A DNA stretch of 46,678 nucleotides from Microcaldota archaeon (GTDB lineage Archaea > Micrarchaeota > Micrarchaeia > Norongarragalinales > Norongarragalinaceae), in contig JACRGH010000008.1 of assembly GCA_016212375.1 (NCBI GenBank), positions 1 through 46,678 of the forward strand, given 5' to 3'. The notes below the pieces were generated by a model. The model was not told the DNA's origin. It worked only from the letters and a program-made list of their open reading frames with translations, and made no database searches. This document shows, piece by piece, positions 36,065 to 45,662 of the stretch. A program made the translations under genes and the position numbers. Within the stretch, counting starts at the first letter, position 1, and every line of letters begins with the position of its first letter.

Positions 36065-36973
36065 ATGGCTAAAAAAATCGTGGAATGCGTGCCTAATTTC
36101 AGCGAAGGAAAAGACCAAAAAAAAATCGATGCGATTGTCGCGGAAATCAAGTCCGTTCCTGGCATCACGGTCCTTTCTTCGTTGGCCGATGCCGACCACA
36201 ACCGCCTCGACGTGTCCTATTTGGGCGAGCCGGAGGCCGTGAAAACCGCCGCCTTTGCCGCGTGTAAATTGGCTTCAAAACTCATCGACATGGAAAAACA
36301 CCACGGCCAGCACCCCCGCATGGGCGCGACCGACGTGATTCCCTTTATTCCCATCCAGGGCGTCACCATGGCTGAGTGTGTGGAACTGGCAAATGATGTG
36401 GGCCAAAAAATCGGGGACGAACTGGGCATTCCTGTTTACCTCTATGAATCCGCCGCTAAGACACCGTCCCGCACCAACTTGGCCGATGTGCGCCGTGGCG
36501 AGTACGAGGGCATTAAAACCGAATTTCAAACCAATCCGAATGGTCCGCGCAAGCCCGATTACGGCCCGACGACTATGCATCCTTCCGCTGGCTTTACTGG
36601 TGTCTGCGCCCGGATGCCGTTGGTTGCGTTCAACGTGAACCTCGCCACGACTGATGTTTCCATTGCAAAAGCCATTGCCAAAGCCGTGCGTGAAAAGGAT
36701 GGCGGCCTCAAATGCGTCAAGGCCATGGGATTTGTAATCAAGGAAAAGGGAATCGTGCAGGTTTCCATGAATTTGACCAATTACTTGGAAACGCCGATTT
36801 TCAAGGCATTCGAGGCCGTCAAAGCCGAAGCCCAAAAACACGGCGTCCAAGTCATTGAAAGTGAAATCATCGGCATGGTGCCTCTGCAGGCTTTGTCGGA
36901 CACGGCGGATTTTTACTTGCGCCTGGAAAAATTCAAATCCGACCAAGTGATTGAAGCGCGTTTGATTGAATGA
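36065..36973 (+). CDS. ftcD: glutamate formimidoyltransferase
   Basis: KIVECVPNFSEGKDQKKIDAIV...DADHNRLDVSYLGEPE...QHPRMGATDVIPFIPIQGVTM...KPDYGPTTMHPSAGFTGVCARMPLVAFNVNL. Confidence 0.96.
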   Translation: MAKKIVECVPNFSEGKDQKKIDAIVAEIKSVPGITVLSSLADADHNRLDVSYLGEPEAVKTAAFAACKLASKLIDMEKHHGQHPRMGATDVIPFIPIQGVTMAECVELANDVGQKIGDELGIPVYLYESAAKTPSRTNLADVRRGEYEGIKTEFQTNPNGPRKPDYGPTTMHPSAGFTGVCARMPLVAFNVNLATTDVSIAKAIAKAVREKDGGLKCVKAMGFVIKEKGIVQVSMNLTNYLETPIFKAFEAVKAEAQKHGVQVIESEIIGMVPLQALSDTADFYLRLEKFKSDQVIEARLIE

Positions 36974-37614
36974 ATTCGGAGTTTCGAATCGACATGGAAA
37001 AAAAGCTTGTGGAAAAAAAAGTCGTTGACTTCGTGGACCAAGTGGCCTCCGACGTGCCCGCACCCGGTGGCGGTTCGGTCTCGGCTTTAAGCGCAGCCTT
37101 GGGTGCCGGCCTTCTAGTAATGGCTATCCGGATTTCCGTGAAAAAGGAGTCGAACCAAATCCTTTCCGATTTTTTGCCCCGACTTGAAAAAGAAAAAAAC
37201 CGTTTGATGCAATTGGTGGACGATGACACGGCGGCGTTCAATCACGTCCTGGCCGCTTTTGCTTTGCCGAAAGGCACGGATGCCGACAAAGCCAAACGCT
37301 CCGAGGCCGTCCAAACCGCATTCCAGCACGCCGCTTCGGTGCCGCTGGAAACGATGCAATCCAGCTTGAGGGTGCTTGAAGCGGGCCAAACCGTTGCCCA
37401 ATTGTGCAGTCCCACCGTGGCCTCCGACGTGGGCACCGGGATTCAGATGGTCTATGCGGGACTTCAGGGTGCGGGGTACAATGTGAACATCAACCTTTCC
37501 TCGATTAAGGATGATGAGTTCAAGGCAGGATTGGAAAAAGAGTTGGATGCCGTTTTGCCTCTCGCTGAAAAGCAAAAGTCAAACGCTTTGGCAATCATTC
37601 AAACAAAAATTTAA
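36970..37614 (+). CDS. fchA: formimidoyltetrahydrofolate cyclodeaminase (cyclodeaminase/cyclohydrolase family)
   Basis: [29 protein letters not shown]...[35 protein letters not shown] overlaps the ftcD stop. Confidence 0.92.
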   Translation: MNSEFRIDMEKKLVEKKVVDFVDQVASDVPAPGGGSVSALSAALGAGLLVMAIRISVKKESNQILSDFLPRLEKEKNRLMQLVDDDTAAFNHVLAAFALPKGTDADKAKRSEAVQTAFQHAASVPLETMQSSLRVLEAGQTVAQLCSPTVASDVGTGIQMVYAGLQGAGYNVNINLSSIKDDEFKAGLEKELDAVLPLAEKQKSNALAIIQTKI

Positions 37615-39308
37615 TACGTAATCCTCGGAATCTTCACGCCTTTTCCTTTCGCCGTCTTTATTGCGATGTAGTAGCCCGCATCCGCATGCCGTGCCACGCC
37701 CATGCCCGGGTCCGTGGTGAGCACGCGTTGCAGCCGTTTTTCCTTTTCTTTCGTGCCCGTCGCCACCACGACCATGCCGGCATGCAAGCTGTAACTGATG
37801 CCCACGCCTCCGCCATGATGAAACGACACCCAATCGGCACCTGCCGCCGTGTTGACCAACGCGTTGAGGATGGGCCAGTCCGCAATGGCATCCGAACCGT
37901 CCTGCATCCCTTCCGTTTCGCGGTTGGGTGAGGCGACGGAGCCGGAGTCGAGGTGGTCGCGTCCGATGACCACGGGGGCAAGGACTTCACCCGATGCGAC
38001 TAAGTCGTTGATGATTTTGCCGAATTTGGCACGCTCCCCATAACCCAGCCAACACACGCGGCTCGGAAGGCCGATTTGCGGCACTTTTTGTTGCGCCAAC
38101 GTAATCCAGCGGCTTAAGAGTTTGTCTTCGGGAAACGTGTCCAACAAGGCTCTGTCGATGATTTGGATGTCTTTTTTGTTGCCCGATAAGGCGGCCCAGC
38201 GGAAAGGCCCTTTGCCTTCGCAGAACAGGGGCCGCACGTATTCCAAGACAAAGCCGGGATAGGCCCATTGTCCTGTCCCATCGGTTTTCCGGATGCCCTG
38301 GACTCCGGCAATCTCCGCCTGCCGCCGCAAATTGTTGCCGTAGTCAAAGCAGATGGCGCCGCGTTTTTGCATCTCCAAAATGGCTTCAGTTTGTTTTTTG
38401 ATGGCTTGCAGGGCGCGTTTTTGATATTCGGCCGGATTCTGTTCACGCAATCGGTCCAGCTCTTCCAGATTGCCTTCCGGAACGTACGCCAGAAGGTCGT
38501 GTGATGACGTCTGGTCGGTGACGATGTCCGGCGTAATGTTGCGTAAGATCAATTCGGCGTGGACAGTGGCGGCATTTCCCACTAACCCGATGGAAAGCGG
38601 CTCACCTCTGGTTTTGGCGTCATTGATCCACGTCACGGCTTGGTCCAGGCTTTCCGTCATTTTGTCACAATACCCTTCCTTGACTTTGCGCGCCACGCGT
38701 TCGCGGCGCACTTCCACGTCTAGCACTACCCCTTCGTTGAATGTCACGGCATGCGGTTGTGCGCCGGACATGCCGCCAAGGCCTGCGGTTAGAACAAATT
38801 TGCCTTTCAGGGTCGGTACGCCGTAGTGCTTTTGGGCAAGCGCGGCAAACGTTTCATACGTGCCTTGCAAAATGCCTTGTGTTCCGATGTAAATCCAGGA
38901 GCCGGCCGTCATCTGGCCATACATCGTCAAACCCATTTGGTCCAACCGGTCGAACTCACCTTGAGTCGCCCAATGGGGCACTAAGTTTGAATTGGCAATC
39001 AGGACGCGCGGGGCGTGCTCGAAGGTTTGGAAGACTGCGACGGGTTTTCCGGATTGCACCAATAGTGTTTCGGCCGGTTCCAGGCTTTCAAGGCAACGGA
39101 CAATGTCATTGTAGGCGCGCCAATTCCGTGCCGCACGACCCGAGCCGCCGTAGACAATCAGTTCTTCCGGCTGGTTGGCAATGGGCGGGCTGACATTGTT
39201 TTGGAGCATCCGCAATGCGGCTTCCGATTCCCACGTTTTGCACGTTTTTTCCGTGTTGGGGAAAATGGCTTTGGTGGGGCGCTCTTCGTAAAACATGGGC
39301 CGTGGCAT
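37611..39308 (-). CDS. hutU: urocanate hydratase
   Basis: Near full-length urocanase: [78 protein letters not shown]. Confidence 0.98.
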   Translation of the reverse strand: MPRPMFYEERPTKAIFPNTEKTCKTWESEAALRMLQNNVSPPIANQPEELIVYGGSGRAARNWRAYNDIVRCLESLEPAETLLVQSGKPVAVFQTFEHAPRVLIANSNLVPHWATQGEFDRLDQMGLTMYGQMTAGSWIYIGTQGILQGTYETFAALAQKHYGVPTLKGKFVLTAGLGGMSGAQPHAVTFNEGVVLDVEVRRERVARKVKEGYCDKMTESLDQAVTWINDAKTRGEPLSIGLVGNAATVHAELILRNITPDIVTDQTSSHDLLAYVPEGNLEELDRLREQNPAEYQKRALQAIKKQTEAILEMQKRGAICFDYGNNLRRQAEIAGVQGIRKTDGTGQWAYPGFVLEYVRPLFCEGKGPFRWAALSGNKKDIQIIDRALLDTFPEDKLLSRWITLAQQKVPQIGLPSRVCWLGYGERAKFGKIINDLVASGEVLAPVVIGRDHLDSGSVASPNRETEGMQDGSDAIADWPILNALVNTAAGADWVSFHHGGGVGISYSLHAGMVVVATGTKEKEKRLQRVLTTDPGMGVARHADAGYYIAIKTAKGKGVKIPRITY

Positions 39309-39317
39309 TTGGAGAAA

Positions 39318-40853
39318 TCACGTTGCGCTTTGAATCGATTGCGATTGGGTTGATTGGAGCAGCTGTCCGGATTTGACCAACTCCCGGCATGTCAGGATGT
39401 CTGGTTGGATGGGCCGGTCGGTTTGGACGTGCGGCACGTTTTGACGGACGCAGTCGTGGGCTTTTTTCGTTCCGTTTCCGGCTTTCAGGGGCAAGCGGAA
39501 GTCCAACGCTTGTGCCGCACACAACGCCTCGATGGCGATGACGTGTTGGACGTTGTCGATAATCTGGGCGGCATTGCGGGCTCCGATGGTGCCCATGCTG
39601 ACGTGGTCCTCCTGGTTGGCGCACGTGGGAATGGAGTCGACGGATGCCGGATGTGCTAAGACTTTGTTTTCCGATACGAGTGCGGCGGCGGTGTATTGGA
39701 CAATCATGTAGCCGGAGTTTAGGCCGCTGTCTTGGATGAGGAATGCGGGAAGGCCCTCGTTGAGTTTGGGGTCGACAAGGCGGAACGTGCGGCGCTCGGA
39801 AATGTTGCCCAATTCGGCTACGGCAATGCCTAAAAAGTCCATGACGAGCGCAACGGGTTGGCCGTGGAAGTTGCCGCCGGACAAAATGTCGGATTTCTCA
39901 CCGTTGTTGAAGATGAGCGGGTTGTCCGTTGCTGAATTCATTTCCGTTTCCACCACTCGGCGGGAATAAGCGATGGCGTCCCTTGAGGCACCGTGGACTT
40001 GCGGAATGCACCGGAGGCTGTACGCATCCTGCACGCGGTCACAATCCCGGTGCGATGCAATAATGCGGCTTTCTTTGGTCAATTGGCGCATGTGGGCGGC
40101 AACGGCGTGTTGGCCTGGGTGGATTTTGGTGCCGTGAATGCGCTCGTCGAATGCCGTGTCCGTGCCCATCAGCGCTTCCAGCGACATGGCGGCCGTAATG
40201 TCCGCGGTTTCCGCCAGGATTTCGGAATCGTGAACAGCCAATGCGCCGACTGCAGTCATGGCGGCTGTTCCATTGGACAGACCCAACCCTTCCTTGGCTT
40301 CCAAAACAAGTGGCGTGATGCCGGCGGCTTTAAGCGCATCGGTTGCGGTCATGCGTTTTCCTTTGAAAATTGCGTCGCCGTTTCCGGTCAAGACTTGCGC
40401 CATGTGCGCCAACGGCGCCAAATCACCGCTAGCCCCCACCGAGCCTTTTTCAGGAATCACGGGGTGGACGCCCTTGTTGAGAAGTTCCAGCATGGTCTGC
40501 ACCGTTTGCAGCCGGACGCCGGAGTGGCCTTGCGACAAACCGTTGGCTGACACCAATACGATGGCGCGGCTGACTTCCTCGGAAAACGCCGGGCCGACGC
40601 CTACGGCGTGGCTGGACAAAAAGTTTTTCTGCAATTGCGTCTGGTCCGCCGCACTGATGAACTTGTTCTTCAACGCGCCAAATCCGGTGCTGATGCCGTA
40701 TGCCACGGTGCCGGCGGCAATGGTGTCATCCACCACTTTTCGGGTGGCGGTAATGCGACTGCGGGCGGCTTGGGCTAATTCGACTTTCTCACCTTGGCGT
40801 GCCACTTGGACGACATCTTGGATGGTCAAAGGGCGTAGGCCGAGTTCAATCAT
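39318..40853 (-). CDS. hutH: histidine ammonia-lyase
   Basis: GSVGASGDLAPLAHMAQVLTG (MIO motif), AYGISTGFG, NFHGQPVALVMDFLGIAVAELGNISERR. Confidence 0.98.
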   Translation of the reverse strand: MIELGLRPLTIQDVVQVARQGEKVELAQAARSRITATRKVVDDTIAAGTVAYGISTGFGALKNKFISAADQTQLQKNFLSSHAVGVGPAFSEEVSRAIVLVSANGLSQGHSGVRLQTVQTMLELLNKGVHPVIPEKGSVGASGDLAPLAHMAQVLTGNGDAIFKGKRMTATDALKAAGITPLVLEAKEGLGLSNGTAAMTAVGALAVHDSEILAETADITAAMSLEALMGTDTAFDERIHGTKIHPGQHAVAAHMRQLTKESRIIASHRDCDRVQDAYSLRCIPQVHGASRDAIAYSRRVVETEMNSATDNPLIFNNGEKSDILSGGNFHGQPVALVMDFLGIAVAELGNISERRTFRLVDPKLNEGLPAFLIQDSGLNSGYMIVQYTAAALVSENKVLAHPASVDSIPTCANQEDHVSMGTIGARNAAQIIDNVQHVIAIEALCAAQALDFRLPLKAGNGTKKAHDCVRQNVPHVQTDRPIQPDILTCRELVKSGQLLQSTQSQSIQSAT

Positions 40854-40959
40854 TTGATTTTATCCCCACTTGTTTCCGAAGCAAGGCTGGGGCTGAAAGG
40901 ACATAAAAGAATGCCGGACGCGCGGCTTTGGTGGGGGTGCGGAGATGCCTGTCGGGGTT

Positions 40960-42396
40960 TCAGACTTTCTTGACAACGCCCGTATGCGCATCCACGTCCA
41001 ATCGGTCCCCGTCCTTAAAAACCCGTGTGGCATGGCGCGTGCCGACGACGCACGGGATGCCGAATTCGCGTGACACAATCGCCGCATGGCACGTCAGGCC
41101 CCCTTGGTCCGTTACAATGGCGGCCGCTTTTTTGATGGCCGGCATGAGGAACGGATTTGTTGCCACCGATAAGAGGATGTCTCCGGGTTGCATTTTTTGT
41201 ATGTCTTCCGGCGTGTTCACGATTCTTGCGGTTCCTTTTGCGTGGCCCACGGTGGCCGGAGTCCCATGTAAGGTGTCGGCTTTGACGTCGGGCTCCGGTG
41301 CGACTTTGTCGGCCCACCTATCCGCTTCAATGCCGGCGTAGATGTTGGTGACTCCCTCGAAACTGTGGACGAAGCAGCGCTTCTTGCGGCTGGCAAGCAA
41401 GTCGTTATCGGCCTTTCCGATTTTGAGCGCGTGGACCACTTCGGCTTCGGTCATGTAGCGCACGTATTCGAACGGCACATCAAGTCGGCGGGCGATTTCT
41501 TTGAGCAGCCGTTCGGTGATGGGGTAGGTGCGGGATTGCATTTCTTTGCGCCACGGTTTGAGGAACATCAAGTTGCGGCCGATGCTGAACGCTGTTTTTT
41601 CTTCCGCGCTCAGGACCTTTTCTAATTCGGCGATTTTTTCGCCGGTGTTGGTTGTGTTGGCCCGGTCTTCTTCCAGTTTGGCGGCCGCATCAAGGCGTTG
41701 TTTCCGGCATGCCTGGGCCATTTCCGTGAAATATTGCGACGTCCATGTCAGTGGTCCGCGCAGACCATAGGACAAAAACCCGAATTGCTCGGCGTGTCCT
41801 TGCAGTTCGGCTGGTTGTTCCGATGGTTCCAGCGTCAAAATCCGTAAGAAATCCAATTCTTGGCGCTTGGCAAACGTCCGCTTCTCGACGTTGGTGGTCA
41901 GCGTGATGAATGCGTCGGTGGCGTGTTTTGCGCCGAACCTAAGGTTGGCAATCGCTTGCAGGTGATTCGTGAGTAAGGGTGGGTTGAAGTCCAATAGGAC
42001 CAGTTGGACGCCATATTCGAACGTGGCGCGCAGTTTTGAAAGATAGGCCTGATATTCCGTGGCCAGTTGCTCGTCAGAGCATTTGGAAAAATCGCGGGTC
42101 TTCCAGGCTTCCGTAAACGCCCATAGGTCGTTGCAGGTGCGCTCCACGTCCGCTTGCAGATGGGGGAAAAAATCGGCGTCCGTGCTCACATTGTTGAACA
42201 TGGCCTGGCAAGCCGCGTTCCACGATGGCGTGTCCACGACCCACCGGATGTTGGTGCCGTGAACATCGATGCAAAATGCCGTTTGGTCGGCTCCCAAGTG
42301 GCGCTTCCATCGGGAGGTGACGGCCTCACCCAGGGTGAAAATGGGAAACGGACATGCGTTGAATTCATGCTCGATGACTTCCAGTTGTATGGTCAT
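40960..42396 (-). CDS. helical + PEP-utilizer phosphohistidine swivel protein (paralogue C)
   Basis: C-terminal GDILLSVATNPFLMPAIKKAAAIVTDQGGLTCHAAIVSREFGIPCVVGTRHATRVFKDGDRLDVDAHTG. Confidence 0.9.
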   Translation of the reverse strand: MTIQLEVIEHEFNACPFPIFTLGEAVTSRWKRHLGADQTAFCIDVHGTNIRWVVDTPSWNAACQAMFNNVSTDADFFPHLQADVERTCNDLWAFTEAWKTRDFSKCSDEQLATEYQAYLSKLRATFEYGVQLVLLDFNPPLLTNHLQAIANLRFGAKHATDAFITLTTNVEKRTFAKRQELDFLRILTLEPSEQPAELQGHAEQFGFLSYGLRGPLTWTSQYFTEMAQACRKQRLDAAAKLEEDRANTTNTGEKIAELEKVLSAEEKTAFSIGRNLMFLKPWRKEMQSRTYPITERLLKEIARRLDVPFEYVRYMTEAEVVHALKIGKADNDLLASRKKRCFVHSFEGVTNIYAGIEADRWADKVAPEPDVKADTLHGTPATVGHAKGTARIVNTPEDIQKMQPGDILLSVATNPFLMPAIKKAAAIVTDQGGLTCHAAIVSREFGIPCVVGTRHATRVFKDGDRLDVDAHTGVVKKV

Positions 42397-42422
42397 GGAA
42401 TGAAAATCTGGTCTTTAGTCGA

Positions 42423-42439
42423 TTTAAAGAGCGTACGCT
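42423..42439 (-). promoter_or_regulatory. TATA-like element and adjacent 10-bp palindrome upstream of gene C
   Basis: TTTAAA at 42423-42428, ~27 nt before ATG 42396; AGCGTACGCT at 42430-42439. Confidence 0.4.
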
Positions 42440-42512
42440 GGTGTTTCAGAACTTGCAAAAAAAGTCCGGAGGACCGCTTTGGTGGTGGAAGATTGCGGTC
42501 GACGCTATTGGT

Positions 42513-42647
42513 TTAGTCGCCGTAAATCTGGTCGGCGTGGTAGTTGGTTCGCGCCGTGGGCGTCAAGGAACGGTCGTTGAACATCTGCCAGAGCGTGATG
42601 GCTACCGTGATGGCGATGAACAGTACGAATGTGTCAAGTCCTTCCAT
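42513..42647 (-). CDS. 44-aa single-TM microprotein
   Basis: Manual translation: MEGLDTFVLFIAITVAITLWQMFNDRSLTPTARTNYHADQIYGD*; below the ORF-track length cut-off. Confidence 0.5.
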   Translation of the reverse strand: MEGLDTFVLFIAITVAITLWQMFNDRSLTPTARTNYHADQIYGD

Positions 42648-42739
42648 TTTAGTTCACGATGCTTTGGCGAGCGCTTTGTTTTTTGTTACTACTTATTAGT
42701 AATTATTAATGTGGGGCGTTGTATAAATAGCTTGTGCTA

Positions 42740-42830
42740 TAGCAATCCCGGAAAGTAACCCGACAAAATAGTCCGGGATTGCTATCTAGCAAACGGCGCG
42801 AAAGTCTTGCGAAACTTTCGCGGTTTGCTA
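42740..42830. repeat. two adjacent strong hairpins in the PPDK_N/microprotein intergenic region
   Basis: 13-bp inverted repeat TAGCAATCCCGGA (42740-42752)/TCCGGGATTGCTA (42772-42784); then TAGCAAAC-GG-CGCGAAAGT/ACTTTCGCG-GTTTGCTA (42787-42830). Confidence 0.85.
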
Positions 42831-42901
42831 TAATGGTCCCGATATGAAAAAATGGCGCTTCCCCCGGATGGCCCTTCACTTCAGCATCGTAATCGGGTGC
42901 A

Positions 42902-43846
42902 TCATTTGAGCGTGGTGATGGGCCGTGTCTGTACCACGAAGACCTTTCCGCTCTCATACGCCCATTCGATGTCCTGCGGTTTTCCGTAGTGTTTTTCGAT
43001 GTTTGCAAAAAGGTCCGCCATCTTCATGATGGTCCGGCCGTCCAGCTTTTGTTTCTCGCGCTTGTCCATGGGCACCGGAATTTCGTGCGTCTTGCCCGTT
43101 TTGTCCTTGGCGATCATTTTTTCCTGGGCGTTGACCGTGACGTCCAGCAACAACTGCTCGGCTTTGTCAACGACGTAGTTGTCCGGCGTGACCAATCCGC
43201 CGACAACGGCCTCGCCAAGGCCCCAACCGGCCTCGATGACCATCTGGTTGTGGTCTTGCGTGACGGGGTGGACCGTAAAGGCGACGCCGGCGACTTCCGA
43301 TTGGACCATTTTCTGCACCACGACCGCCACTGAAATTGAAGTGGCCGCCATGTTTTTTTCAATCCTGTAGAAAATGGCGCGCGCCGTGAACAGGGAAGAC
43401 CAGCATTGTTTGACGTTGTGCATAAGGTCGGGCCGCTCAATGTTCAAATACGTCTCAAGCTCGCCGGCCCACGATGCGGCGGATGCGTCTTCCGCGGTGG
43501 CCGAGGAGCGTACCGCGACGTACTGGGCGCCCAGCGTCTCAAACGCGGCGTGGATTTCCTTTTCTACGTTCTTGGGTACCGATGCTTTGGCGATGATGGC
43601 GCGGATTTCCTCCGATGCGGCATTGACCGTGTCGGTTTTTTTGATGTCCACGTGCTTGAGGATTTCAGCGATGGTGGACTTGAGCTTGTTTTCCTCCAGC
43701 ATCTCGTCGAACGAGGCCGTCAAAACGACGAACCCGGGCGGCACGGGGATTCCCGCTTTGGTAATCTCTCCTAACTGGGCGCCTTTGCCGCCGGCGATGC
43801 TGACATGTTCTTTTCCAAGCTGTGAAAACGGTAAGACGAAACTCAT
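42902..43846 (-). CDS. standalone PPDK_N/ATP-grasp domain of PEP synthase type
   Basis: GGKGAQLGEITKAGIPVPPGFVVL, YVAVRSSATAEDASAASWAGELETYLNI, VAVVVQKMVQSEVAGVAFTVHPV, ends DIEWAYESGKVFVVQTRPITTLK; ATG at 43846 with upstream GAGGTG (ORF track GTG 43855). Confidence 0.93.
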   Translation of the reverse strand: MSFVLPFSQLGKEHVSIAGGKGAQLGEITKAGIPVPPGFVVLTASFDEMLEENKLKSTIAEILKHVDIKKTDTVNAASEEIRAIIAKASVPKNVEKEIHAAFETLGAQYVAVRSSATAEDASAASWAGELETYLNIERPDLMHNVKQCWSSLFTARAIFYRIEKNMAATSISVAVVVQKMVQSEVAGVAFTVHPVTQDHNQMVIEAGWGLGEAVVGGLVTPDNYVVDKAEQLLLDVTVNAQEKMIAKDKTGKTHEIPVPMDKREKQKLDGRTIMKMADLFANIEKHYGKPQDIEWAYESGKVFVVQTRPITTLK

Positions 43847-44040
43847 GATCGACACCTCGGATTCATTTTGCTTTCATGGCAACGAGGCTTTTTGAACCTT
43901 CAGACGCTGGATGGCGGTTGCACGTTTTTGGCATTGAGTTGGCCCGGGGTGTTTTCTTATTTTGGTGTTGATTTTATTGGAGGGCGGGTTTGTTTTTTTT
44001 GATTTTGCTTTTTTTCTTTTTTTTCTAAGCCGGTTTTGTT

Positions 44041-45567
44041 TCAACCGATTTTCGTCACTTTTCCATGGTTGGCGTCAACTTCCACAGCATCACCGTCTTT
44101 TAGCACCGCGGTTGCCACTTTCGTACCGATGACGCACGGGATTTTCAGCTCCCGCGAGACGATGGCGGCGTGACACGTGATGCCGCCCATGTCCGTGACA
44201 ATCGCCCCGGCCATCTTCATCGCCGGCACGATATCGGGGTTGGTGGCGTGAGCTATTAAGATGTCGCCGGTTTGCATTTTGGCCATGTCGGATGGGGATT
44301 CAATCAATCGGGCAATGCCGCGCACCACGCCGGGACAGGCGCACTCGCCGGACAATTCGCGGACTTCGGTTGACGCGTCGTGCGTTTCCAATTCAATGCG
44401 TTCCATGAACGTGTCCGCTTCAGAGCCTGAAAAAAATTCGCGCGTCCCTTCGTGGATGTACTGGACGTAGTGCTCAAATCGGGCGTTCAGTTCGTCGGCG
44501 TCCACGACTGCTTGTTTGCGTAAGGCCGCGGGGATTTCCGATGGCATCAATCGGCGCACCTGCTTGAGCGAAAGACCGAGCCGCTTGGCGACCTCTTTGA
44601 GAAACGGCTCCAGCCGCCAGAAGAAAGGGTATAGCGCGTCCTTTCGGAAGCCCTTGGTAAATACCATTCCCTGCGCCACAAGCAGCAGTTGGGTATGCTT
44701 TTCATCCAGTTGCAGTCGGCTCAGCAGTTGCTTTTGTTGTTCTTGGGTCCGGGCGTGACGGCTTTGCGCGCTTTGCAGTAATGCGTCGACGTCCGCTTTG
44801 AGCAGACCTTGGAGCACCTGAAGGAAGTAGCGGCGGTCCCAAGCCGGGCCTTCGTACATGTAGGGCAACCAACAATACGATTCGACGTGCGCATCCAGTT
44901 CCTGGCTTAAAGCGGGGTCCATCTTTTGCAATCGGGTGGAAAGCATTTCCAGGTCTTGGATTTCAAACAGCTTGCGCACGCGCGCATCCTTTACGCCGGT
45001 GGCGATTTTCAATAAAGACATTTCCTCTTTTTGGGCGTAACTGTCCTCCAGCGGCGTGGTCAGGATGGAAAACGCCTCACTTGCCCGAAAGGGGAGGTTC
45101 TTGGCCCGTATGACGGATTGCAGGTGGTCCATCAGGTAATGGGTGAGCAATTGGTGGTCGAATTCCATCACGACCAATACCAATCCGGGCAGGTGCGAGC
45201 GGCGCTGGTAATCCGCCAATTCCTCGTAGATGTTCCCAAGTTCCACGTCGGTTTTGGTTGCGAGGTCTGCATGTTTGAGCCGGCTGTCGGTGGCGTTGAA
45301 AAATGCGATGCTGTTTTGCACGATTTCGTTGTTTAATTCAAGGCCCCATTTCGGGTTAACCAGAAGTTTTTCCAAGGTGGCCTTCCCTGCGGTTGAAAAC
45401 GGCTCCCGCGGAAAAATCAGTTTTTCATCGCCATTCCGGCTGTCAATCAGGGAATAGCCGATGGCTTTTGGGGCTCCGAATTCCCGCAGGTCGGCAAAGC
45501 CCGTCATCGGCGGCACCAGCATCAACGGGTGGCTCCGGGGGCACACTTCCATCACGAACCATTGCAT
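44041..45567 (-). CDS. helical + PEP-utilizer phosphohistidine swivel protein (paralogue D)
   Basis: C-terminal GDILIAHATNPDIVPAMKMAGAIVTDMGGITCHAAIVSRELKIPCVIGTKVATAVLKDGDAVEVDANHG. Confidence 0.9.
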   Translation of the reverse strand: MQWFVMEVCPRSHPLMLVPPMTGFADLREFGAPKAIGYSLIDSRNGDEKLIFPREPFSTAGKATLEKLLVNPKWGLELNNEIVQNSIAFFNATDSRLKHADLATKTDVELGNIYEELADYQRRSHLPGLVLVVMEFDHQLLTHYLMDHLQSVIRAKNLPFRASEAFSILTTPLEDSYAQKEEMSLLKIATGVKDARVRKLFEIQDLEMLSTRLQKMDPALSQELDAHVESYCWLPYMYEGPAWDRRYFLQVLQGLLKADVDALLQSAQSRHARTQEQQKQLLSRLQLDEKHTQLLLVAQGMVFTKGFRKDALYPFFWRLEPFLKEVAKRLGLSLKQVRRLMPSEIPAALRKQAVVDADELNARFEHYVQYIHEGTREFFSGSEADTFMERIELETHDASTEVRELSGECACPGVVRGIARLIESPSDMAKMQTGDILIAHATNPDIVPAMKMAGAIVTDMGGITCHAAIVSRELKIPCVIGTKVATAVLKDGDAVEVDANHGKVTKIG

Positions 45568-45607
45568 AGGCTTCAGATGCTGGCGTTTTACAAACTTAAG
45601 CCTTCAG

Positions 45608-45621
45608 TAGGCAAGTGCCTA
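45608..45621 (-). promoter_or_regulatory. 14-bp palindrome upstream of gene D
   Basis: TAGGCA-AG-TGCCTA, 41-54 nt before ATG 45567. Confidence 0.4.
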
Positions 45622-45662
45622 TTTTTTTAAATATCAGTAAAGGGTTGCCCTTCTGACCCTGC

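Noticed and set aside
43970-44035. Long T-rich tract as a terminator
   Set aside because: It is T-rich on the plus strand while the flanking genes are on the minus strand; no plus-strand gene ends here, so a termination role is not supported.
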